This document shows positions 16,336-23,520 of a stretch of 27,582 nt of DNA, in pieces. Position numbers and translations under genes: made by a program. The stretch is from Bordetella parapertussis (GTDB lineage Bacteria; Pseudomonadota; Gammaproteobacteria; Burkholderiales; Burkholderiaceae_B): the NCBI GenBank assembly GCA_945897365.1, contig CAMDFD010000029.1, positions 1-27,582 of the forward strand, in the 5' to 3' direction. The notes under the pieces were generated by a model, which ran no database searches, was not told where the DNA came from, and was given only the letters and a program-made list of their open reading frames with translations. Numbering within the stretch: position 1 is the first letter of the stretch; every line of letters begins with the position of its first letter.

Positions 16336-16470
16336 GCATACTCGCCAATTCTTAGCGAACAAGTATGATTTGGGGTTCTGGCCTTGAGACATGGGCGGTT
16401 TTATTGCAAGCTTTGCGAAGAGGTCGATGGCCGCATAGACTCTGAGTTAATAGATCCTTAAAAAGGGGGA
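16336..16470 (+). pseudogene. Third, 3'-only copy of the duplicated GT4 gene
   Basis: From GCATACTCGCC to CCTTAAAAAGGGG, this matches the last 130 bases or so of copy B (13990-14122). It has about ten substitutions and a one-base deletion (GGGGTTCTGG for GGAGGTGCTGG) that breaks the frame. A premature TAG also arises where copies A and B read ATGGGT. It is a decayed remnant with no start and no product. Confidence 0.82.
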
Positions 16471-16627
16471 GGTACCGAAAAGGACTCAAAATGTAATGAA
16501 GCTATGTTAAATTGTCCAATATTGGTCAAATCTCAAAGTTAATATTAATTTTAGATTTCTTTTTACCTTTGCGCCCGACTCACTTTTGCTATTGATCCAT
16601 TTTCAAGGTCCCTTACGTATGTGACCC

Positions 16628-16640
16628 TGCGGTAGCGTAC
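16628..16640 (+). promoter_or_regulatory. ops element (RfaH/NusG-paralogue recruitment site)
   Basis: TGCGGTAGCGTAC matches the ops consensus GGCGGTAGCGTNC at 12 of 13 positions; only the first G differs. It includes the GCGGTAGC core that forms the small DNA hairpin read by RfaH. It lies on the sense strand about 40 bases before the first gene of a long polysaccharide operon, the usual place for ops. In known systems it pauses RNA polymerase and loads RfaH, which then suppresses polarity over long operons. The rfaH gene itself is not in the window. Confidence 0.72.
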
Positions 16641-16645
16641 TCGGC

Positions 16646-16664
16646 CGTGAGCCAGTAGCTCATG
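16646..16664 (+). promoter_or_regulatory. RNA hairpin in the leader between ops and the first start codon
   Basis: CGTGAGC (16646-16652) can pair with GCTCATG (16658-16664) around a CAGTA loop, giving a 7-bp stem with one G-U pair. There is no U-tract after it, so it is not an intrinsic terminator. It ends 16 bases before ATG 16681, where it could affect ribosome loading. No Shine-Dalgarno sequence is seen between it and the start. Confidence 0.45.
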
Positions 16665-16680
16665 CACCCCACATTATTCT

Positions 16681-17043
16681 ATGTCCAGCACACAAGAACA
16701 GCAGCTCGAAGACCTGCATTTTAGGGTCTTGAAAACACTTGAAGTCAAGCCTGACACCTCACAGCGTGACCTTGCGGCACAGTTGGGTGTCAGCCATGGA
16801 AAGATGAACTATTGCATGAACGCACTGATGGAAAAAGGCTTGGTCAAGCTGAGTAATTTTCAACAGAGCCAGCATAAATTTAAGTACGCCTATCTGCTTA
16901 CACCTGCGGGTATTGCTGAGAAAGCCGCACTCACTAGCCGCTTTCTCAAGCGCAAGATGGCTGAGTACGACGCGCTCAAGGTGAAGATCGAGGCGCTCCA
17001 AAAAGAAGCTGTTGCACAGGACCAGTTCAAAGATAAATTGTAA
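16681..17043 (+). CDS. MarR-family EPS-associated transcriptional regulator
   Basis: This 120-aa cytoplasmic protein is predicted to be a winged-helix DNA-binding regulator. The helix-turn-helix is in TSQRDLAAQLGVSHGKMNYC (about residues 25-44), followed by a wing (LVKLSNFQQSQHKFKYAYLL) and a charged C-terminal helix (about 87-115), likely for dimerisation. The whole matches the small EPS-associated MarR-type family commonly found at the head of polysaccharide operons in proteobacteria. It is the first gene after the ops leader, and its TAA stop overlaps the ATG of tviB (TAATG). It may control its own operon; no operator could be identified. Confidence 0.85.
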   Translation: MSSTQEQQLEDLHFRVLKTLEVKPDTSQRDLAAQLGVSHGKMNYCMNALMEKGLVKLSNFQQSQHKFKYAYLLTPAGIAEKAALTSRFLKRKMAEYDALKVKIEALQKEAVAQDQFKDKL

Positions 17044-18317
17044 TGAATCAACCAAAAATCATCGCTATTATTGGTCTAGGCTACGTCGGCTTGCCGCTTG
17101 CCGTTGAGTTTGGTAAACACCGCGCAACGATTGGGTTTGACATTAATGCAGCCCGTATCAGCGCACTGCAAAACGGTCAAGACCACACCTTGGAGTGCAG
17201 TCCCGAAGAACTGCACGGCACCACCCATCTGCGCTACAGCGCCAACCCAACCGATCTTCAAGCGGCTCAAATCTTCATCGTCACCGTGCCCACCCCGGTG
17301 GATCAAGCCAACCGTCCCGATATGACGCCGCTCATCAAAGCTAGCGAAACCGTAGGCAGAGTGCTCAAGACGGGCGACATCGTCATTTACGAATCCACTG
17401 TCTACCCCGGTGCTACCGAAGAAGTGTGCGTGCCCGTGCTGGAGAAGTTTAGTGGCCTCAAATTCAACCAAGACTTTTATTGTGGCTACAGCCCCGAGCG
17501 CATCAACCCCGGTGACAAAGAACACCGCCTGCCCAGCATCAAAAAAGTCACTAGCGGCAGTACACCCGCTATCGCCGAAGAAGTAGACCAGCTTTACAAA
17601 GAAATCATCACCGCAGGCACTTACAAAGCCAGCAGTATCCGCGTGGCCGAAGCCGCTAAAGTCATCGAGAACACCCAGCGCGACGTGAACATCGCGCTCA
17701 TGAACGAATTGAGCCTTATTTTCGGCAAACTTGGTATTGACACTCTCGAAGTGCTGCAAGCAGCAGGTACCAAATGGAACTTCTTGCCCTTCAGGCCCGG
17801 CTTAGTAGGTGGCCACTGCATTGGCGTGGACCCTTATTATCTAACGCACAAAGCGCAAGAGGTCGGTTACCACCCCGAGGTGATCTTGGCTGGGAGACGC
17901 ATCAACGACGGCATGGCCCGCCATGTAGCTGATGAAACTATCAAACTCATGCTGCGCAAAAATCTGCCCGTGCTCGGCAGTAAAGTGCTGGTGCTCGGTC
18001 TCACCTTCAAAGAAAACTGCCCTGACGTGCGAAATACTAAAGTTGTGGACATCGTCAAAGCACTCAAAGGTTACAACGCCCATGTGGACGTGTACGACCC
18101 ATGGATCGATGTCCAAGAAGCCAAACACGAATACGGCTTGGCTTGTCTGACTGAGGTGCCCGCCAAAGGCCAATACGCCGCCATCGTTCTGGCGGTAGGC
18201 CACCATCAGTTTTTGGCTATGGGAGAAGAGGGCATCAAAGCCTTTGGAGAGCCCGAAGCCGTGCTGTTTGACGTTAAAAGCATCCTTCCTCTGGGTGCAG
18301 CAGATGGACGACTTTAA
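17043..18317 (+). CDS. tviB: UDP-N-acetylglucosamine 6-dehydrogenase (TviB/WbpO family)
   Basis: This cytoplasmic enzyme oxidises C6 of a UDP-HexNAc with two NAD+, yielding the uronic acid (UDP-GlcNAcA or, with TviC/WbpP, UDP-GalNAcA). At 424 aa it has the usual family length. The N-terminal NAD-binding loop is GLGYVGLPLA (11-20). ESTVYPGATEE (117-127) is the conserved segment closing that domain. GGHCIGVDPYYL carries the catalytic Cys259, and GLTFKENCPDVRNTKV is the C-terminal substrate-binding block. The start overlaps the regulator's stop. The neighbouring tviC supports the aminouronic acid reading rather than UDP-glucose or UDP-ManNAc dehydrogenase, which have different flanking residues. 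Confidence 0.9.
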   Translation: MNQPKIIAIIGLGYVGLPLAVEFGKHRATIGFDINAARISALQNGQDHTLECSPEELHGTTHLRYSANPTDLQAAQIFIVTVPTPVDQANRPDMTPLIKASETVGRVLKTGDIVIYESTVYPGATEEVCVPVLEKFSGLKFNQDFYCGYSPERINPGDKEHRLPSIKKVTSGSTPAIAEEVDQLYKEIITAGTYKASSIRVAEAAKVIENTQRDVNIALMNELSLIFGKLGIDTLEVLQAAGTKWNFLPFRPGLVGGHCIGVDPYYLTHKAQEVGYHPEVILAGRRINDGMARHVADETIKLMLRKNLPVLGSKVLVLGLTFKENCPDVRNTKVVDIVKALKGYNAHVDVYDPWIDVQEAKHEYGLACLTEVPAKGQYAAIVLAVGHHQFLAMGEEGIKAFGEPEAVLFDVKSILPLGAADGRL

Positions 18318-18321
18318 AACT

Positions 18322-19398
18322 ATGACTCGCTATGACCAAATACAAGTAGAGTTACTCCAAGCGCCTAAAACTTGGCTCATTACAGGTGTGGCTGGCTTTA
18401 TTGGCAGTAACCTGCTGGAAACTCTGCTCAAACTCAACCAGCGCGTAGTCGGCCTTGATAATTTTGCGACCGGGCATCAACGTAACCTAACTGAGGTTCA
18501 AAGTCTCGTTACTGAGGTCCAGTGGAAAAACTTTAACTTCATTCATGGAGACATCCGCAATCTCGAAGACTGCCAAAAAGCTTGTGATGGTGTTGACTAT
18601 GTTCTCCATCAAGCCGCTTTGGGCAGCGTACCTCGAAGCTTGGCAGACCCAATCGCTACCAATGAAACCAACATCACCGGCTTTTTGAACATGCTGGTCG
18701 CGGCTCGTGACGCTAAGGTGCAAAGCTATACGTACGCCGCCAGTAGCAGCACCTACGGAGATCACCCGGCATTGCCCAAGGTGGAAGAAAATATTGGCAA
18801 ACCACTTAGCCCTTATACTGTTACTAAATACGTGAACGAACTGTACGCTGATGTGTTTGCCCGCTGCTACGGCTTTAACACTATTGGCTTGCGCTACTTC
18901 AATGTGTTTGGTCCGCGGCAGGATCCCAACGGGGTCTATGCCGCAGTAATACCTAAGTGGATTGCTAGCTTGATCGAGGGGGAGCCCGTGTACATCAACG
19001 GCGACGGAGAAACCAGCCGAGATTTTTGCTTTGTCGCTAACGCTGTACAAGCCAACTTGCTTGCAGCCACTGTGAAAATTAAACCCGTCATCGCGAACGA
19101 AGCCCAGCAATCTAGTGCACCTGCCCCATCCCCCCTAAATCAGGTATACAACGTAGCCTTAGGCGACCGCACCACATTGAACGACCTCTACATTCAAATC
19201 AAATCCAACCTGCATCCGATCTACCCACGGTTGCAAGAGGTATCGCCGGTTTACCGTGACTTCCGCCCCGGCGACGTGCGCCACAGCTTAGCCGACACCA
19301 GCAAGGCGCAGCTTCTGTTAGGCTACGCGCCCACGGAGCGCATTAAGCAGGGGCTTGAGTTGGCAATGCCTTGGTATATTGCTCAACAAAAAGCTTGA
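18322..19398 (+). CDS. tviC: UDP-N-acetylglucosamine 4-epimerase (TviC/WbpP family)
   Basis: This extended SDR enzyme interconverts UDP-GlcNAc(A) and UDP-GalNAc(A), working with TviB to supply GalNAcA. The 358-aa product has the NAD loop GVAGFIGS (22-29), ASSSTYGDHP with the catalytic Ser/Thr, and YTVTK with Tyr165 and Lys169. The opening MTRYDQIQVELLQAPKTWLI is typical of the family, so I chose ATG 18322, 5 bases after the tviB stop; ATG 18304 is also in frame. An unusual insert, PVIANEAQQSSAPAPSP (about 255-271), lies between conserved blocks and appears to come from a repetitive DNA element. The frame is kept and no catalytic residue is touched, so the enzyme may still work. Confidence 0.9.
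   Translation: MTRYDQIQVELLQAPKTWLITGVAGFIGSNLLETLLKLNQRVVGLDNFATGHQRNLTEVQSLVTEVQWKNFNFIHGDIRNLEDCQKACDGVDYVLHQAALGSVPRSLADPIATNETNITGFLNMLVAARDAKVQSYTYAASSSTYGDHPALPKVEENIGKPLSPYTVTKYVNELYADVFARCYGFNTIGLRYFNVFGPRQDPNGVYAAVIPKWIASLIEGEPVYINGDGETSRDFCFVANAVQANLLAATVKIKPVIANEAQQSSAPAPSPLNQVYNVALGDRTTLNDLYIQIKSNLHPIYPRLQEVSPVYRDFRPGDVRHSLADTSKAQLLLGYAPTERIKQGLELAMPWYIAQQKA
19085..19114 (+). repeat. Short dispersed-repeat-like insertion inside tviC
   Basis: The DNA reads CCGTCATCGCGAACGAAG and then CAGCAATCT, encoding VIANEAQQS. This resembles the widespread GTCATTGCGA...GAAGCAATC class of small intergenic repeats, whose translation VIANEA(K/Q)QS is often seen in predicted proteins. Here it sits in frame inside a conserved enzyme. 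It occurs only once in the window, so its repeat nature is inferred from memory of the motif. Confidence 0.5.
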
Positions 19399-19403
19399 GC
19401 TGT

Positions 19404-20708
19404 ATGCGCAGGCTTCCCAACAATATCTCTTTGGTTAAACTTAACAAAAATAGCTTGCTATCGGGCTCGGCGGCTTATCTTTTTTCAAACATCCTAAACG
19501 CAGCTATTCCATTTCTACTGCTGCCAGTGCTCACTCGTTACCTCAGTCCTGCTGAGTATGGCGGAGTTGCTATGTTTCAGACCTTGCTTGGTGCGCTAGG
19601 CGCGTTTGTTGGGCTTAGTGTGGCTGGTGCGGCTGGGCGCAAATATTTCGACGACAATCTTGGGGCAAACGATCTCAAGTATTTTATTGCAGCGTGTCTT
19701 CAAGTTCTCATTGTTAGTAGCGTTCTTGTTGTTTCAGTGATAATTGTTTTTAAGGCTCAGCTCGCCGAATGGCTGGGTATAAAAACGCAATGGATCATTT
19801 GGGCAGTCTTCGTTTCCGCTGCTTCTGTAATCATCCAACTTAGATTAAATCAATGGCAGATCCGCAAAGAAGCCCATCTTTATGGTGTTTTACAGATCTC
19901 ACAAAGCGCAGTCAATATGTCACTCTCATTACTCTTCGTTGTATTTTTCCTTCAAGGAGCAGACGGACGAATCGGTGCCCAAGTTTTAACGATGGGCATC
20001 TTTGGAGCAATTGCGCTGGTACTTTTAAAGCATGGTGGGCTGCTGAGTTTTCTGGTGTGGAAGCCCGCTTATTTAAAAGAAGCCTTGAAATTTGGCATTC
20101 CACTGATTCCCCATGTTGTGGGTATTTTTTTACTTGTGACGATTGATCGCTTTGTCATTAACACCGAGTTGGGTTTGGCTGAGGCAGGCGTCTATATGGT
20201 TGCGGTGCAGTTGACATACGCTATGAGCATAATCTTCGACTCCATTAATAAAGCTTATGTACCCTGGCTTTTTGAGCGACTGAAGCGGAATCTGTGCCAT
20301 GAAAAAGTCCAAATCGTTCGATACACCTATGCTTGGTTTGCAATCGTACTTTGTCTTGCAGGGTTAGCGTTCCTTATAGGTCCTTCTTTGGTAACGCTGA
20401 TAGCTGGCCCGAATTATGCATCTGCAGGCGAGGTCATAGGTTGGCTTGCACTAGGTCAGGCATTTGGTGGCATGTATTTAATGATCACAAACTTCACCTT
20501 TTATTCAAAGCGAACTGGATTTCTTTCGCTTGCCACCATCACATCTGGTCTTATTAATGTCATCCTGCTTAGCATGCTAGTTGGGGTCTTAGGGATCAAA
20601 GGTGCTGCTATCGCCTTCAGTATTTCAATGGCGATTCGTTTTTTACTTACTTGGTGGGTGGCACAGCGCTGTCATCCGATGCCTTGGTTTCGAGCACAAC
20701 CTATTTAA
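19404..20708 (+). CDS. wzx: Wzx-type oligosaccharide flippase
   Basis: This inner-membrane protein would flip the lipid-linked repeat unit to the periplasm. The 434-aa product has about 12-14 hydrophobic segments throughout and the opening SGSAAYLFSNILNAAIPFLL plus LPVLTRYLSPAEYGGVAMF typical of the polysaccharide transporter (PST/MATE-like) family. I chose ATG 19404, 5 bases after the tviC stop; the longer frame from 19371 would add residues overlapping tviC. Its presence points to a Wzx/Wzy-dependent pathway, yet no Wzy polymerase is visible. The assignment to Wzx is by family; lipid II or teichuronic acid flippases are less likely in this context. Confidence 0.87.
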   Translation: MRRLPNNISLVKLNKNSLLSGSAAYLFSNILNAAIPFLLLPVLTRYLSPAEYGGVAMFQTLLGALGAFVGLSVAGAAGRKYFDDNLGANDLKYFIAACLQVLIVSSVLVVSVIIVFKAQLAEWLGIKTQWIIWAVFVSAASVIIQLRLNQWQIRKEAHLYGVLQISQSAVNMSLSLLFVVFFLQGADGRIGAQVLTMGIFGAIALVLLKHGGLLSFLVWKPAYLKEALKFGIPLIPHVVGIFLLVTIDRFVINTELGLAEAGVYMVAVQLTYAMSIIFDSINKAYVPWLFERLKRNLCHEKVQIVRYTYAWFAIVLCLAGLAFLIGPSLVTLIAGPNYASAGEVIGWLALGQAFGGMYLMITNFTFYSKRTGFLSLATITSGLINVILLSMLVGVLGIKGAAIAFSISMAIRFLLTWWVAQRCHPMPWFRAQPI

Positions 20709-20736
20709 TTGAATTCAAACATTATTGAATGTAAGT

Positions 20737-21726
20737 ATGACAAACAAGCAAACTGCACTTATTACTGGCGCCGACGGCTTCATTGGCTCCTTTCTGACCG
20801 AACTCTTAGTTCGTGAAGGATACAAGGTCAAAGCCCTATCCCAATACAACTCCTTCAACTACTGGGGTTGGCTTGAAGATATCAGTTGTCGCAATGAAAT
20901 CGAAGTTCTTAATGGTGACGTGCGCGACCCACATTTTTGTAAGCACATTACCAAGGAAGTAGACATTGTTTTCCACCTGGCCGCGCTGATTGCCATCCCC
21001 TATTCTTACGTTGCTCCAGACAGTTACGTGGATACCAACATTAAAGGCACTCTTAATATTTGTCAGGCTGCGCTAGAAAACGGTGTAACACGTATGATCC
21101 ACACCTCTACCAGTGAAGTGTATGGTACCGCCCAATATGTGCCGATGGATGAAAAGCACCCGCTGCAGGCTCAGTCGCCCTATAGTGCCTCTAAAATTGG
21201 TGCCGATGCCATGGCGATGAGTTTTTTCAACGCCTTTGACCTACCTGTCACTATTGCTCGCCCGTTCAACACCTACGGTCCACGTCAATCCGCTAGGGCA
21301 GTCATTCCCTCCATCATCAGCCAGATCGCTTATGGCAAGAAGGAAATAAAACTTGGTGACGTCACACCCACACGTGACTTCAACTATGTTGCCGATACAT
21401 GCCGTGGATTCTTGGAACTTGCCCGCTGTGACAGAGCTATCGGTGAGAGCGTGAATATCGGTTCTAACTTCGAGATTTCGGTTGGCGACATGCTGAATTT
21501 GATTCGCGAAATCATGAACTCAGACGTTGTATTTTTGACTGATAATCAGCGTCTTCGTCCTGGTAAATCTGAGGTATTCCGCTTGTGGTGCGATAATTCG
21601 AAAATTCGTGAGTTGACTGGGTTTGAGCCACGCTACAGTATTCGTGAGGGCCTGAAGGCTACCATCGAATGGTTTACTCGCCCTGAAAACCTTGCCAAAT
21701 ACAAGGCCGACATCTACAACGTGTGA
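20737..21726 (+). CDS. legB: NAD-dependent 4,6-dehydratase LegB
   Basis: First enzyme of legionaminic acid synthesis: it removes water from nucleotide-activated GlcNAc to give the 4-keto-6-deoxy sugar. The 329-aa extended SDR protein has the NAD loop GADGFIGS (11-18), HTSTSEVYG, and YSASK with Tyr149 and Lys153. LSQYNSFNYWGWL and RPFNTYGPRQSARAVIPSII are hallmarks of LegB. I chose ATG 20737; TTG 20725 is in frame 4 codons earlier. It is separated from wzx by only 28 bases and followed by legC 7 bases after its stop. The membrane-bound FlaA1/PglF-type dehydratases are ruled out by the lack of membrane segments. Confidence 0.9.
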   Translation: MTNKQTALITGADGFIGSFLTELLVREGYKVKALSQYNSFNYWGWLEDISCRNEIEVLNGDVRDPHFCKHITKEVDIVFHLAALIAIPYSYVAPDSYVDTNIKGTLNICQAALENGVTRMIHTSTSEVYGTAQYVPMDEKHPLQAQSPYSASKIGADAMAMSFFNAFDLPVTIARPFNTYGPRQSARAVIPSIISQIAYGKKEIKLGDVTPTRDFNYVADTCRGFLELARCDRAIGESVNIGSNFEISVGDMLNLIREIMNSDVVFLTDNQRLRPGKSEVFRLWCDNSKIRELTGFEPRYSIREGLKATIEWFTRPENLAKYKADIYNV

Positions 21727-21733
21727 GCGCACA

Positions 21734-22885
21734 ATGTTTGATTCCTTGATCCGCTTCGTTCGCGAACAATACCGTAGCAATGCTTTCATTCCACTTCATG
21801 CACCAGTCTTTTCAGGCCGCGAGCGCAAGTATGTCTTGGACACGATCGAGTCAACTTTCGTCTCTAGCGTTGGCGCCTATGTTGATCGTTTCGAACGCGA
21901 CATGGTCGCTTATACAGGTAGCCCGCGTGCGGTAGCGTCAGTTAATGGCACAGCGGCCCTGCACATTGCATTGAAACTTGCCGGCGTTAACCCTGGTGAG
22001 TTAGTGATCACGCAGCCAGTGACCTTTGTCGCCACGTGCAACGCGATTGCTTATTGTGATGCCGAACCGGTCTTTGTTGATGTCGATCGTCACACTCTCG
22101 GCCTGTCGCCGACTGCGCTGGCGATTTGGTTAGAGGAGCATGCCCAAGTCAATGACGACGGGCTGTGCTGCACCAAGGCCGATAACCGTGTTATCCGTGC
22201 CTGTGTGCCGATGCATACCTTCGGCCATCCAAGCGAACTGGATGGTCTAGTGGCGGTTTGTGCCGAGTGGAACTTGGTGCTGATTGAAGACGCAGCGGAA
22301 TCGCTCGGCAGTTTTTACAAGGGCCGACATACCGGCACACTTGGTGCGATCGGTACACTGAGCTTCAACGGGAACAAGATACTCACCACGGGTGGTGGTG
22401 GCATGATCCTTTCGAATGAGACTTTGGGCGCCCGTGCAAAACACCTCACCACAACAGCCAAGATGCCTCATCCCTATGAATATGTTCACGACGAGATTGG
22501 TTACAACTATCGGCTGCCAAACCTGAACGCGGCGCTTGGTTGCGCACAGCTCGAACAGCTTGAGGTATTCATAGCGAACAAACGAGAACTGGCCGGTCGA
22601 TATGCCGCGCACCTGAAGGGTACCGACCTGCAGTTTGTTACCGAGCCAGCAGACTGTCGCTCGAACTACTGGCTTAACGCTGTAATTTGCGAGAGCATTG
22701 AACACCGTGATGTCTTGCTGAAAGCCACCAACGACAAGGGCGTGATGACACGTCCGATATGGGCTTTGATGAACCATCTGCCAATGTACGACCAATGCCG
22801 CCGTGGTGAATTGACTAATGCCGAATGGCTGGAAGCAAGAGTCGTAAACCTGCCCAGTAGCGTATTGCCTGAGGTGATATTTTAA
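21734..22885 (+). CDS. legC: LegC-family aminotransferase
   Basis: This PLP-dependent DegT/DnrJ/EryC1 enzyme adds the 4-amino group to the keto sugar made by LegB. The 383-aa product has VNGTAALHIALKLAGV for phosphate binding, IEDAAESLGSFYKGRHTGTL with the PLP-nitrogen-binding Asp186, and SFNGNKILTTGGGGM with the Schiff-base Lys215. FIPLHAPVFSGRERKYVLD at the start is typical of LegC. ATG 21734 is preferred because the frame from 21692 overlaps legB by 35 bases and adds no family-like residues. The stop overlaps the next start (TAATG). Confidence 0.9.
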   Translation: MFDSLIRFVREQYRSNAFIPLHAPVFSGRERKYVLDTIESTFVSSVGAYVDRFERDMVAYTGSPRAVASVNGTAALHIALKLAGVNPGELVITQPVTFVATCNAIAYCDAEPVFVDVDRHTLGLSPTALAIWLEEHAQVNDDGLCCTKADNRVIRACVPMHTFGHPSELDGLVAVCAEWNLVLIEDAAESLGSFYKGRHTGTLGAIGTLSFNGNKILTTGGGGMILSNETLGARAKHLTTTAKMPHPYEYVHDEIGYNYRLPNLNAALGCAQLEQLEVFIANKRELAGRYAAHLKGTDLQFVTEPADCRSNYWLNAVICESIEHRDVLLKATNDKGVMTRPIWALMNHLPMYDQCRRGELTNAEWLEARVVNLPSSVLPEVIF

Positions 22886-23520
22886 TGAAACGAATTGGTA
22901 TTTTTGGTACATCTGGTCACGCGCGTGAAGTTGGCGATATCGCCGTCGAACTGGGTTATCTACCTATTTATGTCGCCCGTGATCAAACCGAACGCGATGT
23001 CTGGATATTCCCGGAAGACGTGATGCTAGAAAGCGAGGTCGATCGCCACAGTGATATTGAATTCGCGATTGGTATCGGCGAAAACGCCATTCGACAAAAG
23101 GTTGCATTGCGTTTTGCCGAGAGGTTGCGATTTACACCCTTGATTCATCCTAGCGCCACTTTCGGCCAACTTCAGCGGCACGCTATCGAAGAACGTCAGG
23201 GAGTTGTTGTTTGCGCTGGCGTTCGGTTCACAAACAACATCCGCGTCGGCAATTTCACATTATTTAATTTGAATGCAACAATTTCGCATGATGTCATAGT
23301 CGAGGATTTTGTGACAGTTGCACCTGGCGCGTGTATTTCTGGCAACGTTCACTTAGGTTACGGTTGCTGGATTGGAGCGGGAGCAGCAATTAATCAGGGT
23401 AGCAACACGCACAAGCTTCGTGTCGGTGCTAACACGGTCATCGGATCGGGTTCGGTTGTTGTCAAGGATTGCGAGCCGGATGCGGTTTACGTCGGAATAC
23501 CGGCAAAGAGGATCAAATGA
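22885..23520 (+). CDS. legH: NeuD/LegH-type sugar O- or N-acetyltransferase
   Basis: The 211-aa protein probably acetylates the 4-amino group of the sugar made by LegC, using acetyl-CoA. An N-terminal Rossmann-like part (GIFGTSGHAREVGDIAVELG) is followed by a left-handed beta helix of hexapeptide repeats (about 90-205). In this helix, HDVIVEDFVTVAPGACISGN includes the active-site-type His, and VYVGIPAKRIK closes the fold. This is the NeuD/PglD architecture. In this gene order the N-acetyltransferase LegH is expected. A sialic-acid O-acetyltransferase (NeuD) would have the same fold, so the symbol rests partly on context. Both ends overlap neighbouring genes. Confidence 0.8.
   Translation: MKRIGIFGTSGHAREVGDIAVELGYLPIYVARDQTERDVWIFPEDVMLESEVDRHSDIEFAIGIGENAIRQKVALRFAERLRFTPLIHPSATFGQLQRHAIEERQGVVVCAGVRFTNNIRVGNFTLFNLNATISHDVIVEDFVTVAPGACISGNVHLGYGCWIGAGAAINQGSNTHKLRVGANTVIGSGSVVVKDCEPDAVYVGIPAKRIK

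Larger units (their letters stand above)
16190..16680. other. Non-coding region with IS and gene remnants and the operon leader
   Basis: This 491-base gap holds an inverted IS3-type end (16236-16274), a third 3' copy of the duplicated GT gene (16336-16470), an AT-rich stretch (about 16500-16565), and the ops element and hairpin just before the next operon. The AT-rich stretch is where I would expect the operon promoter, but I see no hexamer pair good enough to name. No intact gene is present. Confidence 0.7.

Noticed and set aside
17076..17759. Long minus-strand open frame opposite tviB
   Set aside because: It is antisense to a clearly conserved dehydrogenase and its translation is low-complexity and unlike any family. 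Long shadow frames are common opposite well-biased genes.
18487..19110. Long minus-strand open frame opposite tviC
   Set aside because: Antisense to a conserved SDR enzyme, with no start signal or recognisable domain.
22247..22912. Long minus-strand open frame opposite legC
   Set aside because: Antisense to a conserved aminotransferase with intact catalytic Lys215; no supporting motifs of its own.
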